From assembly GCA_002423465.1 (NCBI GenBank), contig DIWG01000022.1, positions 237 through 41,601 on the forward strand: 41,365 nucleotides of DNA, given 5' to 3'. A model generated the notes under the pieces. That model saw only the letters and a program-made list of their open reading frames with translations. It made no database searches and was not told the DNA's origin. Both the position numbers and the translations under genes were made by a program. This document shows, in pieces, positions 17,874 through 25,401 of the stretch; position 1 is the first letter of the stretch; each line of letters opens with the position of its first letter. This DNA comes from Syntrophaceae bacterium UBA6112. Lineage in GTDB: Bacteria; Desulfobacterota; Syntrophia; Syntrophales; UBA5619.

Positions 17874-19235
17874 TCACGGTTTCGGGAAGCCTTCGATCGC
17901 CTTCAGCGCTCGGGCGATCTCCTCGTCGGGGAGCTTGTAGGGTATGAGCTTTCCCGCAAGGTAGGCGTCGTAGGAGGCCAGATCAACCATTCCGTGACCG
18001 CTGAAATTGAAGAGGATCGTTCGCTCCTTCCCCTCCGCCTTGGCCCGCTTCGCCTCTTCGATGACCGCGGCAATCGCATGATTGGTCTCCGGAGCGGGGA
18101 TGACCCCCTCCGTCCGGGCCCACTGGACGCCGGCCTCGAAGGTGGCGATCTGGTCGTACGCCGCCGCCTCAATCAGCCCCAACCTCAGGAGATGGCTGAT
18201 GATCGGCGACATCCCGTGGTAACGGAGCCCCCCCGCATGAATCGGCGCGGGAACGTAGTCATGGCCCAGCGTGTACATCGGCAAGAGAGGCGTCTTCTTG
18301 GCGAGGTCGCCGAAGTCGTAAGCGAACGGTCCGCGCGTCATTGTCGGGCAGGAGGTGGGTTCGGCGCCAATGACCCGCACCAGTTTCCCGTGGATTTTGT
18401 CGCGAACGAAAGGCAGCGAGATCCCGGCGAAGTTGCTCCCGCCGCCGGCGCAGCCGATCACCACATCGGGATATGCCCCAATCTTTTCAAACTGTTTTTG
18501 GGCCTCCAGGCCAATGATCGTCTGGTGCAGCGCGACATGGTTTAAGACGCTCCCCAGAGAATAGCGCGAACTGTCGTGAGAAATGGCGTCTTCGATAGCC
18601 TCGCTGATCGCGATCCCGAGGCTGCCCGGAGAATCGGGGTGAGCGGCCAGGATCTGGCGACCTGCCTCGGTTCGTTCGCTGGGGCTCGGAAAGCACTCGG
18701 CCCCCCAAGTGTTCATCATCATCCGCCGGTAAGGCTTCTGGTCATAACTCACACGGACCATGAAGACACGGCACTCCAGACCGAACATCGCACAGGCCAT
18801 CGCCAGGGCGCTTCCCCACTGGCCGGCGCCGGTTTCCGTGGAGAGACGCTTGATCCCGAAGGCCTTGTTGTAATAGGCTTGAGGAATCGCGGTGTTGGGT
18901 TTGTGGGAGCCGGCCGGACTCGACCCTTCGTACTTGTAATAAATCTTGACGGGGGCGTCGAGTAGCTTCTCGAAATTGCGCGCCCGGCAAAGGGGGCTCG
19001 GCCGCCAGATCAGGTATTTATCGAGAACCTCGTCGGGAATGTCGATCCACCGCTCCTGGCTCACCTCCTGCTCGATGAGGTTCATCGGGAAGATCGGCGC
19101 CAGGTCCTCCGCTGTAACCGGCTTTCCCGTTCCGGGATGGAGCGGAGGGCTCATCGGTTTGGGCATATCCGCCTGGATGTTGTACCATTGCCGTGGAATT
19201 TCGTGATCCGCCAGCACGACCTTGATTGGTTCCAT
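17874..19235 (-). CDS. TrpB2-type tryptophan synthase beta-like PLP enzyme
   Basis: A 453-residue fold-type II PLP enzyme of the TrpB2 group, longer than canonical TrpB. The PLP lysine lies in GSSPAGSHKPNTA; other blocks are ETGAGQWGSALAMACAMFG and the phosphate loop GCAGGGSNFAG. TrpB2 enzymes condense indole with serine without a TrpA partner, or have related beta-replacement activity. No trpA or other trp gene is nearby, so indole salvage or another role is likely. The ATG at 19235 has AAGGAGACAGATT directly upstream; the frame is open nine codons further. Third gene of an operon with an acyl-CoA dehydrogenase and a cupin regulator, an unexpected grouping. Confidence 0.9.
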   Translation of the reverse strand: MEPIKVVLADHEIPRQWYNIQADMPKPMSPPLHPGTGKPVTAEDLAPIFPMNLIEQEVSQERWIDIPDEVLDKYLIWRPSPLCRARNFEKLLDAPVKIYYKYEGSSPAGSHKPNTAIPQAYYNKAFGIKRLSTETGAGQWGSALAMACAMFGLECRVFMVRVSYDQKPYRRMMMNTWGAECFPSPSERTEAGRQILAAHPDSPGSLGIAISEAIEDAISHDSSRYSLGSVLNHVALHQTIIGLEAQKQFEKIGAYPDVVIGCAGGGSNFAGISLPFVRDKIHGKLVRVIGAEPTSCPTMTRGPFAYDFGDLAKKTPLLPMYTLGHDYVPAPIHAGGLRYHGMSPIISHLLRLGLIEAAAYDQIATFEAGVQWARTEGVIPAPETNHAIAAVIEEAKRAKAEGKERTILFNFSGHGMVDLASYDAYLAGKLIPYKLPDEEIARALKAIEGFPKP

Positions 19236-19258
19236 AATCTGTCTCCTTTGTTTTATAG

Positions 19259-20398
19259 TCAACCTTGCATCACCTCCCGGGCAATGACAATCCTCTGCAC
19301 TTCGGAGGTTCCCTCATAGATCGCGGTGACCCGCGCGTCCCGATAGAGCCGCTCCACTTTGTATTCCTTCATGTAGCCGTAGCCTCCGTGAATCTGAACG
19401 GCGCGATAGGCGGCGCGGTTCGCCATTTCGGAGGCGAAGAGCTTCGCCATCGACGCCTCCCGCGTAAAGGGCATCCCCTGATCCTTCTTGTCGGCGGCGC
19501 AGAGGGTCAGCCAATGGGCCGCCTCGATCTCCGCGGCGGTGTCGGCGATCATCCACTGGATCGCCTGGAAAGAACCGATGCTCTTCCCGAACTGCTTGCG
19601 CGTCTTTGCATACGCCACCGCCTCCTGGAGGCAGGCCCGGGCAATTCCAAGGGATTGGGAGGCAATCCCGATCCGGCCGCTGTCGAGCGCCACCATCGCA
19701 ATACTGAATCCGGCGCCCTCCTTGGCAAGAAGATTCTCCTTCGGAATCATGCAGTTGTCAAAGAGAAGTTCGGCCGTGTCGGAGGCGCGCAATCCCATCT
19801 TCTCCTCGCTGCGGCCGATCCGAAAGCCCGGTGTTCCCTTCGTAAGGAGGAACGCGGAAAGCCCCCGGTTCGACTTCTCCGAACCGGTCCTGGCAATAAG
19901 GATGATCACGTCAGCGTAGGTTCCGTTCGTGATGAAGATCTTGGAACCGTTGACGCAGTAGTGGTCGCCCCGGTCCTCCGCACGCGTCGTCATGCTTCCC
20001 GGGTCGGAACCCGCGTCCGGTTCCGTCACGGCAAAAGCGCCGAGCATCTCGCCGCGGGCGAGCGGCACCAGGTAACGTCGCTTCTGCTCTTCGCTTCCAA
20101 ATTTGAGGATCGGGTCGGAAGAGAGGTTCGTCACCGACATCGTAACCGCCGTAGAGGCGCAAGCGGAGGCAATCTCCTGAAGGGCGAGGGAGTAGCTCAC
20201 CGCGCCGGCCCCCGCACCGCCATATTCAACGGGGATCATCATCCCCATGAGCCCCAGCCCGCCCATCTTCCGGACAGCCTTCTCCGGAAACGTTTCCTCC
20301 CGGTCCCACTTTCCGGCGAAGGGTTCCAGTTCCTTCTTCGCGAAGTCGCCGGCCATCAATCGGATCATCTCCTGTTCCGCGGTCAGTTGAAAAGCCAT
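19259..20398 (-). CDS. Acyl-CoA dehydrogenase
   Basis: A 379-residue FAD enzyme of standard length. It shows GAFAVTEPDAGSDPGSMTT (FAD and substrate signature), YCVNGSKIFITNG, GRIGIASQSLGIA, RKQFGKSIGSFQ and the C-terminal catalytic-base motif IYEGTSEVQ. It resembles short/branched-chain acyl-CoA dehydrogenases, which introduce the alpha-beta double bond into acyl-CoA and pass electrons to ETF. It starts 11 bases after the cupin regulator stop. The divergent acyl-CoA synthetase could supply its substrate, suggesting control by the same operator. No etfAB or enoyl-CoA hydratase is present in the window. Confidence 0.94.
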   Translation of the reverse strand: MAFQLTAEQEMIRLMAGDFAKKELEPFAGKWDREETFPEKAVRKMGGLGLMGMMIPVEYGGAGAGAVSYSLALQEIASACASTAVTMSVTNLSSDPILKFGSEEQKRRYLVPLARGEMLGAFAVTEPDAGSDPGSMTTRAEDRGDHYCVNGSKIFITNGTYADVIILIARTGSEKSNRGLSAFLLTKGTPGFRIGRSEEKMGLRASDTAELLFDNCMIPKENLLAKEGAGFSIAMVALDSGRIGIASQSLGIARACLQEAVAYAKTRKQFGKSIGSFQAIQWMIADTAAEIEAAHWLTLCAADKKDQGMPFTREASMAKLFASEMANRAAYRAVQIHGGYGYMKEYKVERLYRDARVTAIYEGTSEVQRIVIAREVMQG

Positions 20399-20409
20399 CG
20401 CAACCTCCT

Positions 20410-20961
20410 TCAGGGAACGTAGACAACAACCAAAAGTTCGGCAACCTCGGAATGGGGGTTGCTCAGCTTGTGATGAAGAGCGGAATTGAAATGGATGCTC
20501 TCTCCCTGGACCAGCCGGGTGACGTTCTCGCCGATCTGGATGGTGATCCCCCCCTTGAGGACGAAGTCGAACTCCTCTCCTTCATGGTGAAACTCCACTC
20601 CCTTGTGTTCGGTCAGGGCGTCGATCGTGACCAGATAGCCCCGCAGGTGCTTATCAGGACCAGGTTTGCTGAGCGGTGTGTAGGCGTACGAATCGACGCG
20701 CTTCTTGTGGCTTTTAGAGCGGCGCTTCGTCGCCCGCGTCTTCTCTTCCGTCTCCAGTTCGTCCATATTCAGTTTCAGAACACGGCTGAGTTGCAGGACG
20801 AGGGAGACGGGCGGCACAGTCCGGTCCTCTTCTACTCCGGCCAGAATCTCCGGCAGGTACCCCGTTTCCAGGGCGAGATCCTCGACACTCATCCCCATCT
20901 TTTCCCGTCCGGCCTTCATCCGCCGGCCGAGGGAAGTCTTTTCCGCTTTCTTGTTCACCAT
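20410..20961 (-). CDS. XRE-family regulator with C-terminal cupin domain
   Basis: A 183-residue regulator. Residues 10-70 are an XRE-type helix-turn-helix (LGRRMKAGREKMGMSVEDLA, ETGYLPEILAGVE). A basic linker (RATKRRSKSHKKR) follows, then a Cupin_2 domain at about 110-183 with HHEGEEFDFVLKGGITIQIG and HFNSALHHKLSNPH. The cupin probably senses a small molecule. ATG 20961 has an AAGGAGGCGACAA ribosome site and is the natural family start; the open frame to 21093 is not needed. First gene of the minus-strand operon and divergent from the acyl-CoA synthetase; the dyad at 21073-21094 is the likely binding site. Confidence 0.9.
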   Translation of the reverse strand: MVNKKAEKTSLGRRMKAGREKMGMSVEDLALETGYLPEILAGVEEDRTVPPVSLVLQLSRVLKLNMDELETEEKTRATKRRSKSHKKRVDSYAYTPLSKPGPDKHLRGYLVTIDALTEHKGVEFHHEGEEFDFVLKGGITIQIGENVTRLVQGESIHFNSALHHKLSNPHSEVAELLVVVYVP

Positions 20962-21072
20962 TTGTCGCCTCCTTGATCTTTTCAGAGAATTGCCGAGAAT
21001 CGCCGACGCCGGTGATCCAGCACGACCGCCCGAACGGGCAGGAACACACGCCCCGGGATGTTTCCGCTTTTT

Positions 21073-21094
21073 CATGTAAAAGGCCTTTGACATG
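21073..21094. promoter_or_regulatory. Inverted-repeat operator overlapping the -35 box
   Basis: CATGTAAAAGG (21073-21083) faces CCTTTGACATG (21084-21094), a 22-bp palindrome with one mismatched pair. It covers the TTGACA at 21087-21092, so a bound protein would block the synthetase promoter. The divergent XRE-cupin regulator is the natural candidate ligand-responsive repressor. Confidence 0.55.
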
Positions 21095-21115
21095 CAATGA
21101 TAGAGAACCTATACT
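21087..21115 (+). promoter_or_regulatory. Sigma-70 promoter for the acyl-CoA synthetase
   Basis: TTGACA (21087-21092), 17-base spacer, TATACT (21110-21115). Both hexamers are near-perfect. Start near 21122 gives a long leader of about 205 bases to the ATG at 21328. Confidence 0.75.
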
Positions 21116-21236
21116 ACCTTCACCCATTTGTAAAGCCCCCGCACGGGATGCCTCCATGATCCCCTCGGGTGACATTTCTCTGTCTCGTTCCATAATGGAC
21201 CGGGAGCGCAACCCGCCAGTTCCGTCTGGTTTGCGG

Positions 21237-21268
21237 GGAAAGGGCCGTAATCATAACAGACCCTTTCC
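21237..21268 (+). other. Leader hairpin upstream of the acyl-CoA synthetase
   Basis: GGAAAGGG (21237-21244) pairs with CCCTTTCC (21261-21268) across a 16-base loop, inside the predicted leader and about 60 bases before the start codon. No known riboswitch pattern was recognised. Confidence 0.35.
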
Positions 21269-21327
21269 TTGCCGGGAAACCCCTCCCTGTAGGCCGGGAG
21301 CTTCACTTTCAACAGAAGGAGACGACC

Positions 21328-23112
21328 ATGACCGAATTCCATGTAGCAAACGCACTCTTCGAGCGCATCGACCGATACGGCGACCGGACCGCGATCCGCT
21401 ATCCCCGAAACGGCGTCTGGAACGAGATTTCCTGGAGGAGCCTCGGCGAGCAGATCCGGGCGGCCGCCAAGGCCCTGCTTGCGATGGGCGTCAAGGAGGG
21501 AGAAATGGTCGGCATCTTCTCCCAGAACTGTCCGGAATGGATCATGGCCGACCACGCAATCCTCTCGCTCAGAGGCGTTACCGTCCCGATCTACGCGACA
21601 AGCACCGCAAAACAGGCGGAATATCTGGTGAACGACGCCGAGATCGGGATCGTCTTCGTCGGCGCGCTTGAACAGTTGGACAAGCTCCGCGCCATCCATG
21701 ACGGCGCCCCGCGTCTCCGCCGGATCGTTGTTTTCGACGAGACCATTCCGCTGGCCGGGATTCCCAACGCGGTCCATTTCAAGGAGTTCCTCGAAGAGGG
21801 GCGAAGAGCCGGCAACGACGAAGAGCTGGAAGCCCGGCGGGGGAGGGCGTCCATCGACGACCTGGCGACGCTGATCTATACCTCGGGAACGACCGGGGAA
21901 CCCAAGGGGGTCATGCTCCACCATTCCACCTTCTACCATTGCTTCGACGCCCATGAAAAGCGGCTGGAGGTGAGCGACCGGGACGTCTCGCTGTGCTTTC
22001 TCCCCCTCTCCCACATCTTCGAGCTGGCGTGGACCCGGTTCGCCTTGAATCAGGGGATGCTGGTAACCTGCTGCGACGACACGGCGAAGATCGTCGAATA
22101 TATGCAGCATGAGCATCCGACGATCATGTGTGCCGTCCCGCGGTTCTACGAGAAGATCTACGCGACCGTCTTTGAAAAATTGGAAAGCGCTCCCGCCGCG
22201 AAAAAGAAGCTCTTCCTCTGGGCAATCCGGACGGGCGAGCAGGCCTTCCTGCTGCGGAAGGAGGAACAGCCTCTTCCTCCATTTCTGAAGATCCGGCATA
22301 AGATCGCCGAGAAACTCGTGTTAAAGAAAATCCAGGGGATCGTCGGCGGGCGGATCCGTTTCTTCCCCTGCGCCGGGGCGCCCCTCTCGAAGAAGATCGA
22401 GGAGTTCTTCCACGCGGCCGGGATTATGATCGCCTACGGTTACGGACTCACCGAGACCTGCGCCACCGTGACCTGCCATGAAAAGTTCCACTTCCGCCCC
22501 GGAACGGTCGGAAAGCCGATCCCCGGCGTTCAGGTCCGGATCGGCGAGAACGGCGAGGTCCAGGTGAAGGGGGGAACGGTCACGAAGGGCTACTACAAGA
22601 AACCGGAGGCAACAGCCGAGGCGTTCACCCCGGACGGCTGGTTCCGGACCGGAGACGTGGGCGTCATCGAGGACGGTTTTCTTTCGATCACCGACCGGAT
22701 CAAGGACCTGATGAAGACCTCGGGCGGAAAGTACATCGCTCCACAGCTCATCGAAACCCTGATCGGAAACGATTTCTACGTCGAGCAGATCTCGACCGTC
22801 GGCGACCTCCGGCAGTACGTGACGGCCCTGATCGTCCCCGCCTTCGACGCACTGGAGGAGTACGCCCGGAAGAACGGCATCGTCTTCAACTCGCGCGAGG
22901 AGCTGATTCAACATCCGGCCGTCATCGAGTTCTACGAGAAGCGGATACGCGAAAACACGAGGGAGCTCGCCCGGTACGAGACGGTCAAGAAATTCCGCCT
23001 CCTCCCCCGCCCTTTCACCATGGAGGACGGCGAGATCACCCCGACGATGAAGCTTAAACGGAAAGTGATCAATCAGAAGTACCAGGACGTCATCGAGAAG
23101 ATGTACGAATGA
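21328..23112 (+). CDS. Long-chain acyl-CoA synthetase (AMP-forming)
   Basis: A 594-residue ANL-superfamily ligase of FadD15/long-chain type. Motifs in order: A3 LIYTSGTTGEPKGVML, YGLTETCATVT (A5), GWFRTGDVGVIEDGFLSITD (A7/A8) and the C-terminal RIKDLMKTSGGKYIAP (A8 hinge region). It activates a fatty acid to the acyl-adenylate and then to acyl-CoA. No signal peptide or membrane helix. The ribosome site is AGAAGGAGACGACC. It is divergent from the regulator/acyl-CoA dehydrogenase/TrpB2 operon and shares its control region, so it may feed acyl-CoA to the dehydrogenase. Confidence 0.94.
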   Translation: MTEFHVANALFERIDRYGDRTAIRYPRNGVWNEISWRSLGEQIRAAAKALLAMGVKEGEMVGIFSQNCPEWIMADHAILSLRGVTVPIYATSTAKQAEYLVNDAEIGIVFVGALEQLDKLRAIHDGAPRLRRIVVFDETIPLAGIPNAVHFKEFLEEGRRAGNDEELEARRGRASIDDLATLIYTSGTTGEPKGVMLHHSTFYHCFDAHEKRLEVSDRDVSLCFLPLSHIFELAWTRFALNQGMLVTCCDDTAKIVEYMQHEHPTIMCAVPRFYEKIYATVFEKLESAPAAKKKLFLWAIRTGEQAFLLRKEEQPLPPFLKIRHKIAEKLVLKKIQGIVGGRIRFFPCAGAPLSKKIEEFFHAAGIMIAYGYGLTETCATVTCHEKFHFRPGTVGKPIPGVQVRIGENGEVQVKGGTVTKGYYKKPEATAEAFTPDGWFRTGDVGVIEDGFLSITDRIKDLMKTSGGKYIAPQLIETLIGNDFYVEQISTVGDLRQYVTALIVPAFDALEEYARKNGIVFNSREELIQHPAVIEFYEKRIRENTRELARYETVKKFRLLPRPFTMEDGEITPTMKLKRKVINQKYQDVIEKMYE

Positions 23113-23152
23113 ACCCGGTGAAGGCGTGAGGTTCAGGAAAACAAGGTCACGA

Positions 23153-23305
23153 TCATCGAACGGCTGCTGCATGCCTTTTGAGCTTTGCCGGGTCTTCAAT
23201 CGTGGCGATATGCCACAAGCACGCCTCACAATAAAGGCCGAATACAGCCTCTAATTCCTTGAGCCATTCGGTGGAGCACCTTTTTCGGGCCGGGGGTGAC
23301 CACAA
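23153..23305 (-). CDS. Possible short ORF or gene remnant downstream of the alcohol dehydrogenase
   Basis: Seventeen bases after the dehydrogenase stop a minus-strand frame starting at a TTG encodes about 50 residues. These include CSTEWLKELEAVFGLYCEAC and HIATIEDPAKLKRHA, a composition that looks protein-like rather than random. I recognise no family, there is no clear ribosome site, and the frame is open through to the dehydrogenase end. It could be a decayed C-terminus of a lost gene. Confidence 0.25.
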   Translation of the reverse strand: MWSPPARKRCSTEWLKELEAVFGLYCEACLWHIATIEDPAKLKRHAAAVR

Positions 23306-23321
23306 ACGATGGTGTACTTCC

Positions 23322-24428
23322 CTATTGCCTTTCGATGCCGGGTTTTTTCCTTGCCTGACCCAAAGCGTCCGCTGCGATCATGGCATTGAGGACGTTTTCA
23401 GCAGTGATCAACCCCGCTTCGTGATGGATGGCTTCCCCGGGAGCGCACGCCTTTTCAGCCGCCTTCATCAGTCTATTCAGGTCGATGTCTCGCAGACCGA
23501 TATCGGCCAGCGTGGTCGGCAAACCGATTTCCTCGCAAAACGAGAACACGGCTGCCGATTCCAGAGGTGAAGCGTCGGCGAGTTGAAGACCCGCCAAAAC
23601 ACCGAAGGCGACTTTTTCGCCATGGTAGAACGAATGGGTTTCTTCCAATGCTGTGAGTCCGTTGTGAATGGCATGGGCTGCCGCCAAGCCGGAGCTTTCA
23701 AACCCGATTCCGCTCAGCAGGATGTTCGCCTCGATAATGTGGTTCAAGGCCGGTGTGACGATATGCTTCTCACCGGCGATTTTAGCGGATGCGCCATACA
23801 TCAGCAGGGTATCATAGCAGAGTTTGGCGAGATTGAGCCCTGCCATTGTGCTGTACCCGCCACACTCGTTCATCGATTGGGTGCGGTCACAGGATCGGGC
23901 TTCAAACCATGTCGCCAGTGCGTCTCCCATCCCGGAAATCAGAAAGCGTATCGGGGCTTCGGCGATGACACGGGTGTCGACCAGCACCACCTGCGGGTTC
24001 ATTTTTTGATAAAGAACGGAATGGAACACTCCCTCCTCCGTGTAGAGGATGGCGCAGCCGCTGCATGGGGCATCGGTCGAGGCTATGGTGGGAACGACGA
24101 TCACCGGGATTCCAGCCCGGTCGGCGGCTATTTTTGCAGTGTCGATTGTCTTCCCGCCACCCATGCCGACGAGCACGCCCACCTTCTTGTCGCTGATGAT
24201 ACGGGACAGACGGCTCAATTCCTTTTCGCAGCACTCACCCTGGAATGGCTCGATGCAAATCGAGTTCGCAGTCAAATCATTGAGGCATTTGGCAAGAACT
24301 TTTTCTCTTGCGGTTCGGGATGCCAATATCAATCCGTTTTTGCCTAACAAATGGACCCAATGGGTTAACTGGTCCAGAATCCCTTCGCCCTGGATGTACT
24401 TCCCCGGGAAAACCGTTTTCATGAACAT
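23322..24428 (-). CDS. Iron-containing alcohol dehydrogenase, glycerol dehydrogenase-like
   Basis: A 368-residue GldA-type family III dehydrogenase. It shows the NAD-binding GVLVGMGGGKTIDTAKIAA, the PTIASTDAPCSG block, and metal-ligand regions GMGDALATWFEA (Asp), LAAAHAIHNGL (His) and SFYHGEKVAFG (His). It interconverts a polyol or alcohol with a ketone/aldehyde using NAD. The ATG at 24428 has AGGAGGAATAGTGAT upstream; the open frame extends seven codons further and would overlap the preceding gene. It follows the PNPOx-family gene by four bases, so they form one operon. Specificity for glycerol itself is not certain. Confidence 0.9.
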   Translation of the reverse strand: MFMKTVFPGKYIQGEGILDQLTHWVHLLGKNGLILASRTAREKVLAKCLNDLTANSICIEPFQGECCEKELSRLSRIISDKKVGVLVGMGGGKTIDTAKIAADRAGIPVIVVPTIASTDAPCSGCAILYTEEGVFHSVLYQKMNPQVVLVDTRVIAEAPIRFLISGMGDALATWFEARSCDRTQSMNECGGYSTMAGLNLAKLCYDTLLMYGASAKIAGEKHIVTPALNHIIEANILLSGIGFESSGLAAAHAIHNGLTALEETHSFYHGEKVAFGVLAGLQLADASPLESAAVFSFCEEIGLPTTLADIGLRDIDLNRLMKAAEKACAPGEAIHHEAGLITAENVLNAMIAADALGQARKKPGIERQ

Positions 24429-24432
24429 ATCA

Positions 24433-24978
24433 CTATTCCTCCTGTCCACTTGCTGATTCTATTTCATTAAAGGGATTGTTCATTACCGTGTGCGCCGGAG
24501 AAAGGGCATTTTCTTTTCCGCTCATGGACTCGATGACAATCCTTACGACAGCGGTCTTCTTGATGTTCTGGTCTTTCATCGGGGAGAAAGCATAACCGGA
24601 GGGCACATATTTTTGCACCATCTTTTCCAGGATTTTTCTCTTCTCAACCTGCCCTTCCACAAATTCGGCTTTTCCAAAACAGACGACACTTTTATAAACC
24701 TGACTGATCCCGCAACCCTGTTCCCAAAGCACCTGAGGCCCGATCTCATCTACCATGAAGCAGACACGAGAATCGGCCCGCAATGCCTCCATTTTACGGC
24801 CAGCCAATCCGCTATGGAAGTAAATGCTTCCTTCAAAAAACAAGTAGTTCACGGCAACGATGTATGGACCCTCTTCAGTCGTTACGGCCAATCGACCGAC
24901 CGGCATCCGTTCCAGTAAAAGTTCCATTTCCCGTGGGGTCTTCATTGCCCGATCCTTACGCCGCATTTCCATTCTCAT
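24433..24978 (-). CDS. Pyridoxamine 5'-phosphate oxidase-family (NimA-like) FMN-binding protein
   Basis: A 181-residue split-barrel flavoprotein. Family blocks: MELLLERMPVGRLAVTTEEG, PYIVAVNYLFFEGSIYFHSG and AGRKMEALRADSRVCFMVDE, typical of the NimA-like PNPOx group that binds FMN or haem. Substrate unknown; such proteins often reduce small electrophiles. Two nearby ATGs (24978, 24972) follow AAAGGAGACGA; the upstream extension of the frame to 25131 lies in presumed non-coding DNA. First gene of a two-gene operon with the alcohol dehydrogenase. Confidence 0.85.
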   Translation of the reverse strand: MRMEMRRKDRAMKTPREMELLLERMPVGRLAVTTEEGPYIVAVNYLFFEGSIYFHSGLAGRKMEALRADSRVCFMVDEIGPQVLWEQGCGISQVYKSVVCFGKAEFVEGQVEKRKILEKMVQKYVPSGYAFSPMKDQNIKKTAVVRIVIESMSGKENALSPAHTVMNNPFNEIESASGQEE

Positions 24979-25029
24979 TCGTCTCCTTTCATAAATCCCC
25001 GCGTGGCGAGATGAGCCACACCCTCTTGG

Positions 25030-25310
25030 GTGCGGAAGATGCAATTCTGGCAACTCCCGTGACAACAGGGGCGGAGCTGCGAAAAAATCAGCCGCAAGTG
25101 AAACGAGTCGACTGGATTGAGTGGTCTGCACCCGGCATGGGCATAAACTTATGGGGTGACAGTCCCCTGTATCCGAATCCTGTCAATGTTTTTTGATATT
25201 GACACAAGTACCAGCCAAAGGCAAGGGTGGAACCGCAAGGAACCGTACGGAGGAGCTGCCGAGACAATCGCTTGACAGCAGGATACCAATGGCATAGGAC
25301 TTAAGGCCGA
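25030..25310 (+). mobile_element. Truncated group II intron (domain I fragment), no reverse transcriptase
   Basis: Within the 423-base gap between the PNPOx gene and moeA the plus strand carries several stretches typical of bacterial group II intron domain I, in order. These are a possible 5' end GTGCG (25030-25034), GGGGTGACAGTCCCC (25153-25167; usual form GGGGTGAAAGTCCCC), AGCCAAAGGCAAGGGTGG (25213-25230) and a CAGGATACCAATGGCATAGG-like segment near 25278-25297. I find no domain V hairpin and no reverse transcriptase frame, so this is a dead 5' fragment. Recognition is from memory of intron consensus patterns; the boundaries are approximate. Confidence 0.5.
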
Positions 25311-25401
25311 GGATCGAGACCCTTCCGGATACCTGAGCGCACAGAAACGACGTCGGGGTGGGGTTTCATGATCAATCATTCGTAAGCCGCTGGGGGAGAT
25401 C

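Noticed and set aside
25272..25300. TTGACA-N17-TAGGAC as a promoter for moeA
   Set aside because: The -10 is poor (three of six) and the whole segment falls in the group II intron-like domain I sequence, where TTGACAG can be part of the ribozyme. Not reported as a feature.
25150..25401. Molybdenum-cofactor riboswitch upstream of moeA
   Set aside because: No recognisable conserved core; the segment is better explained as a group II intron fragment.
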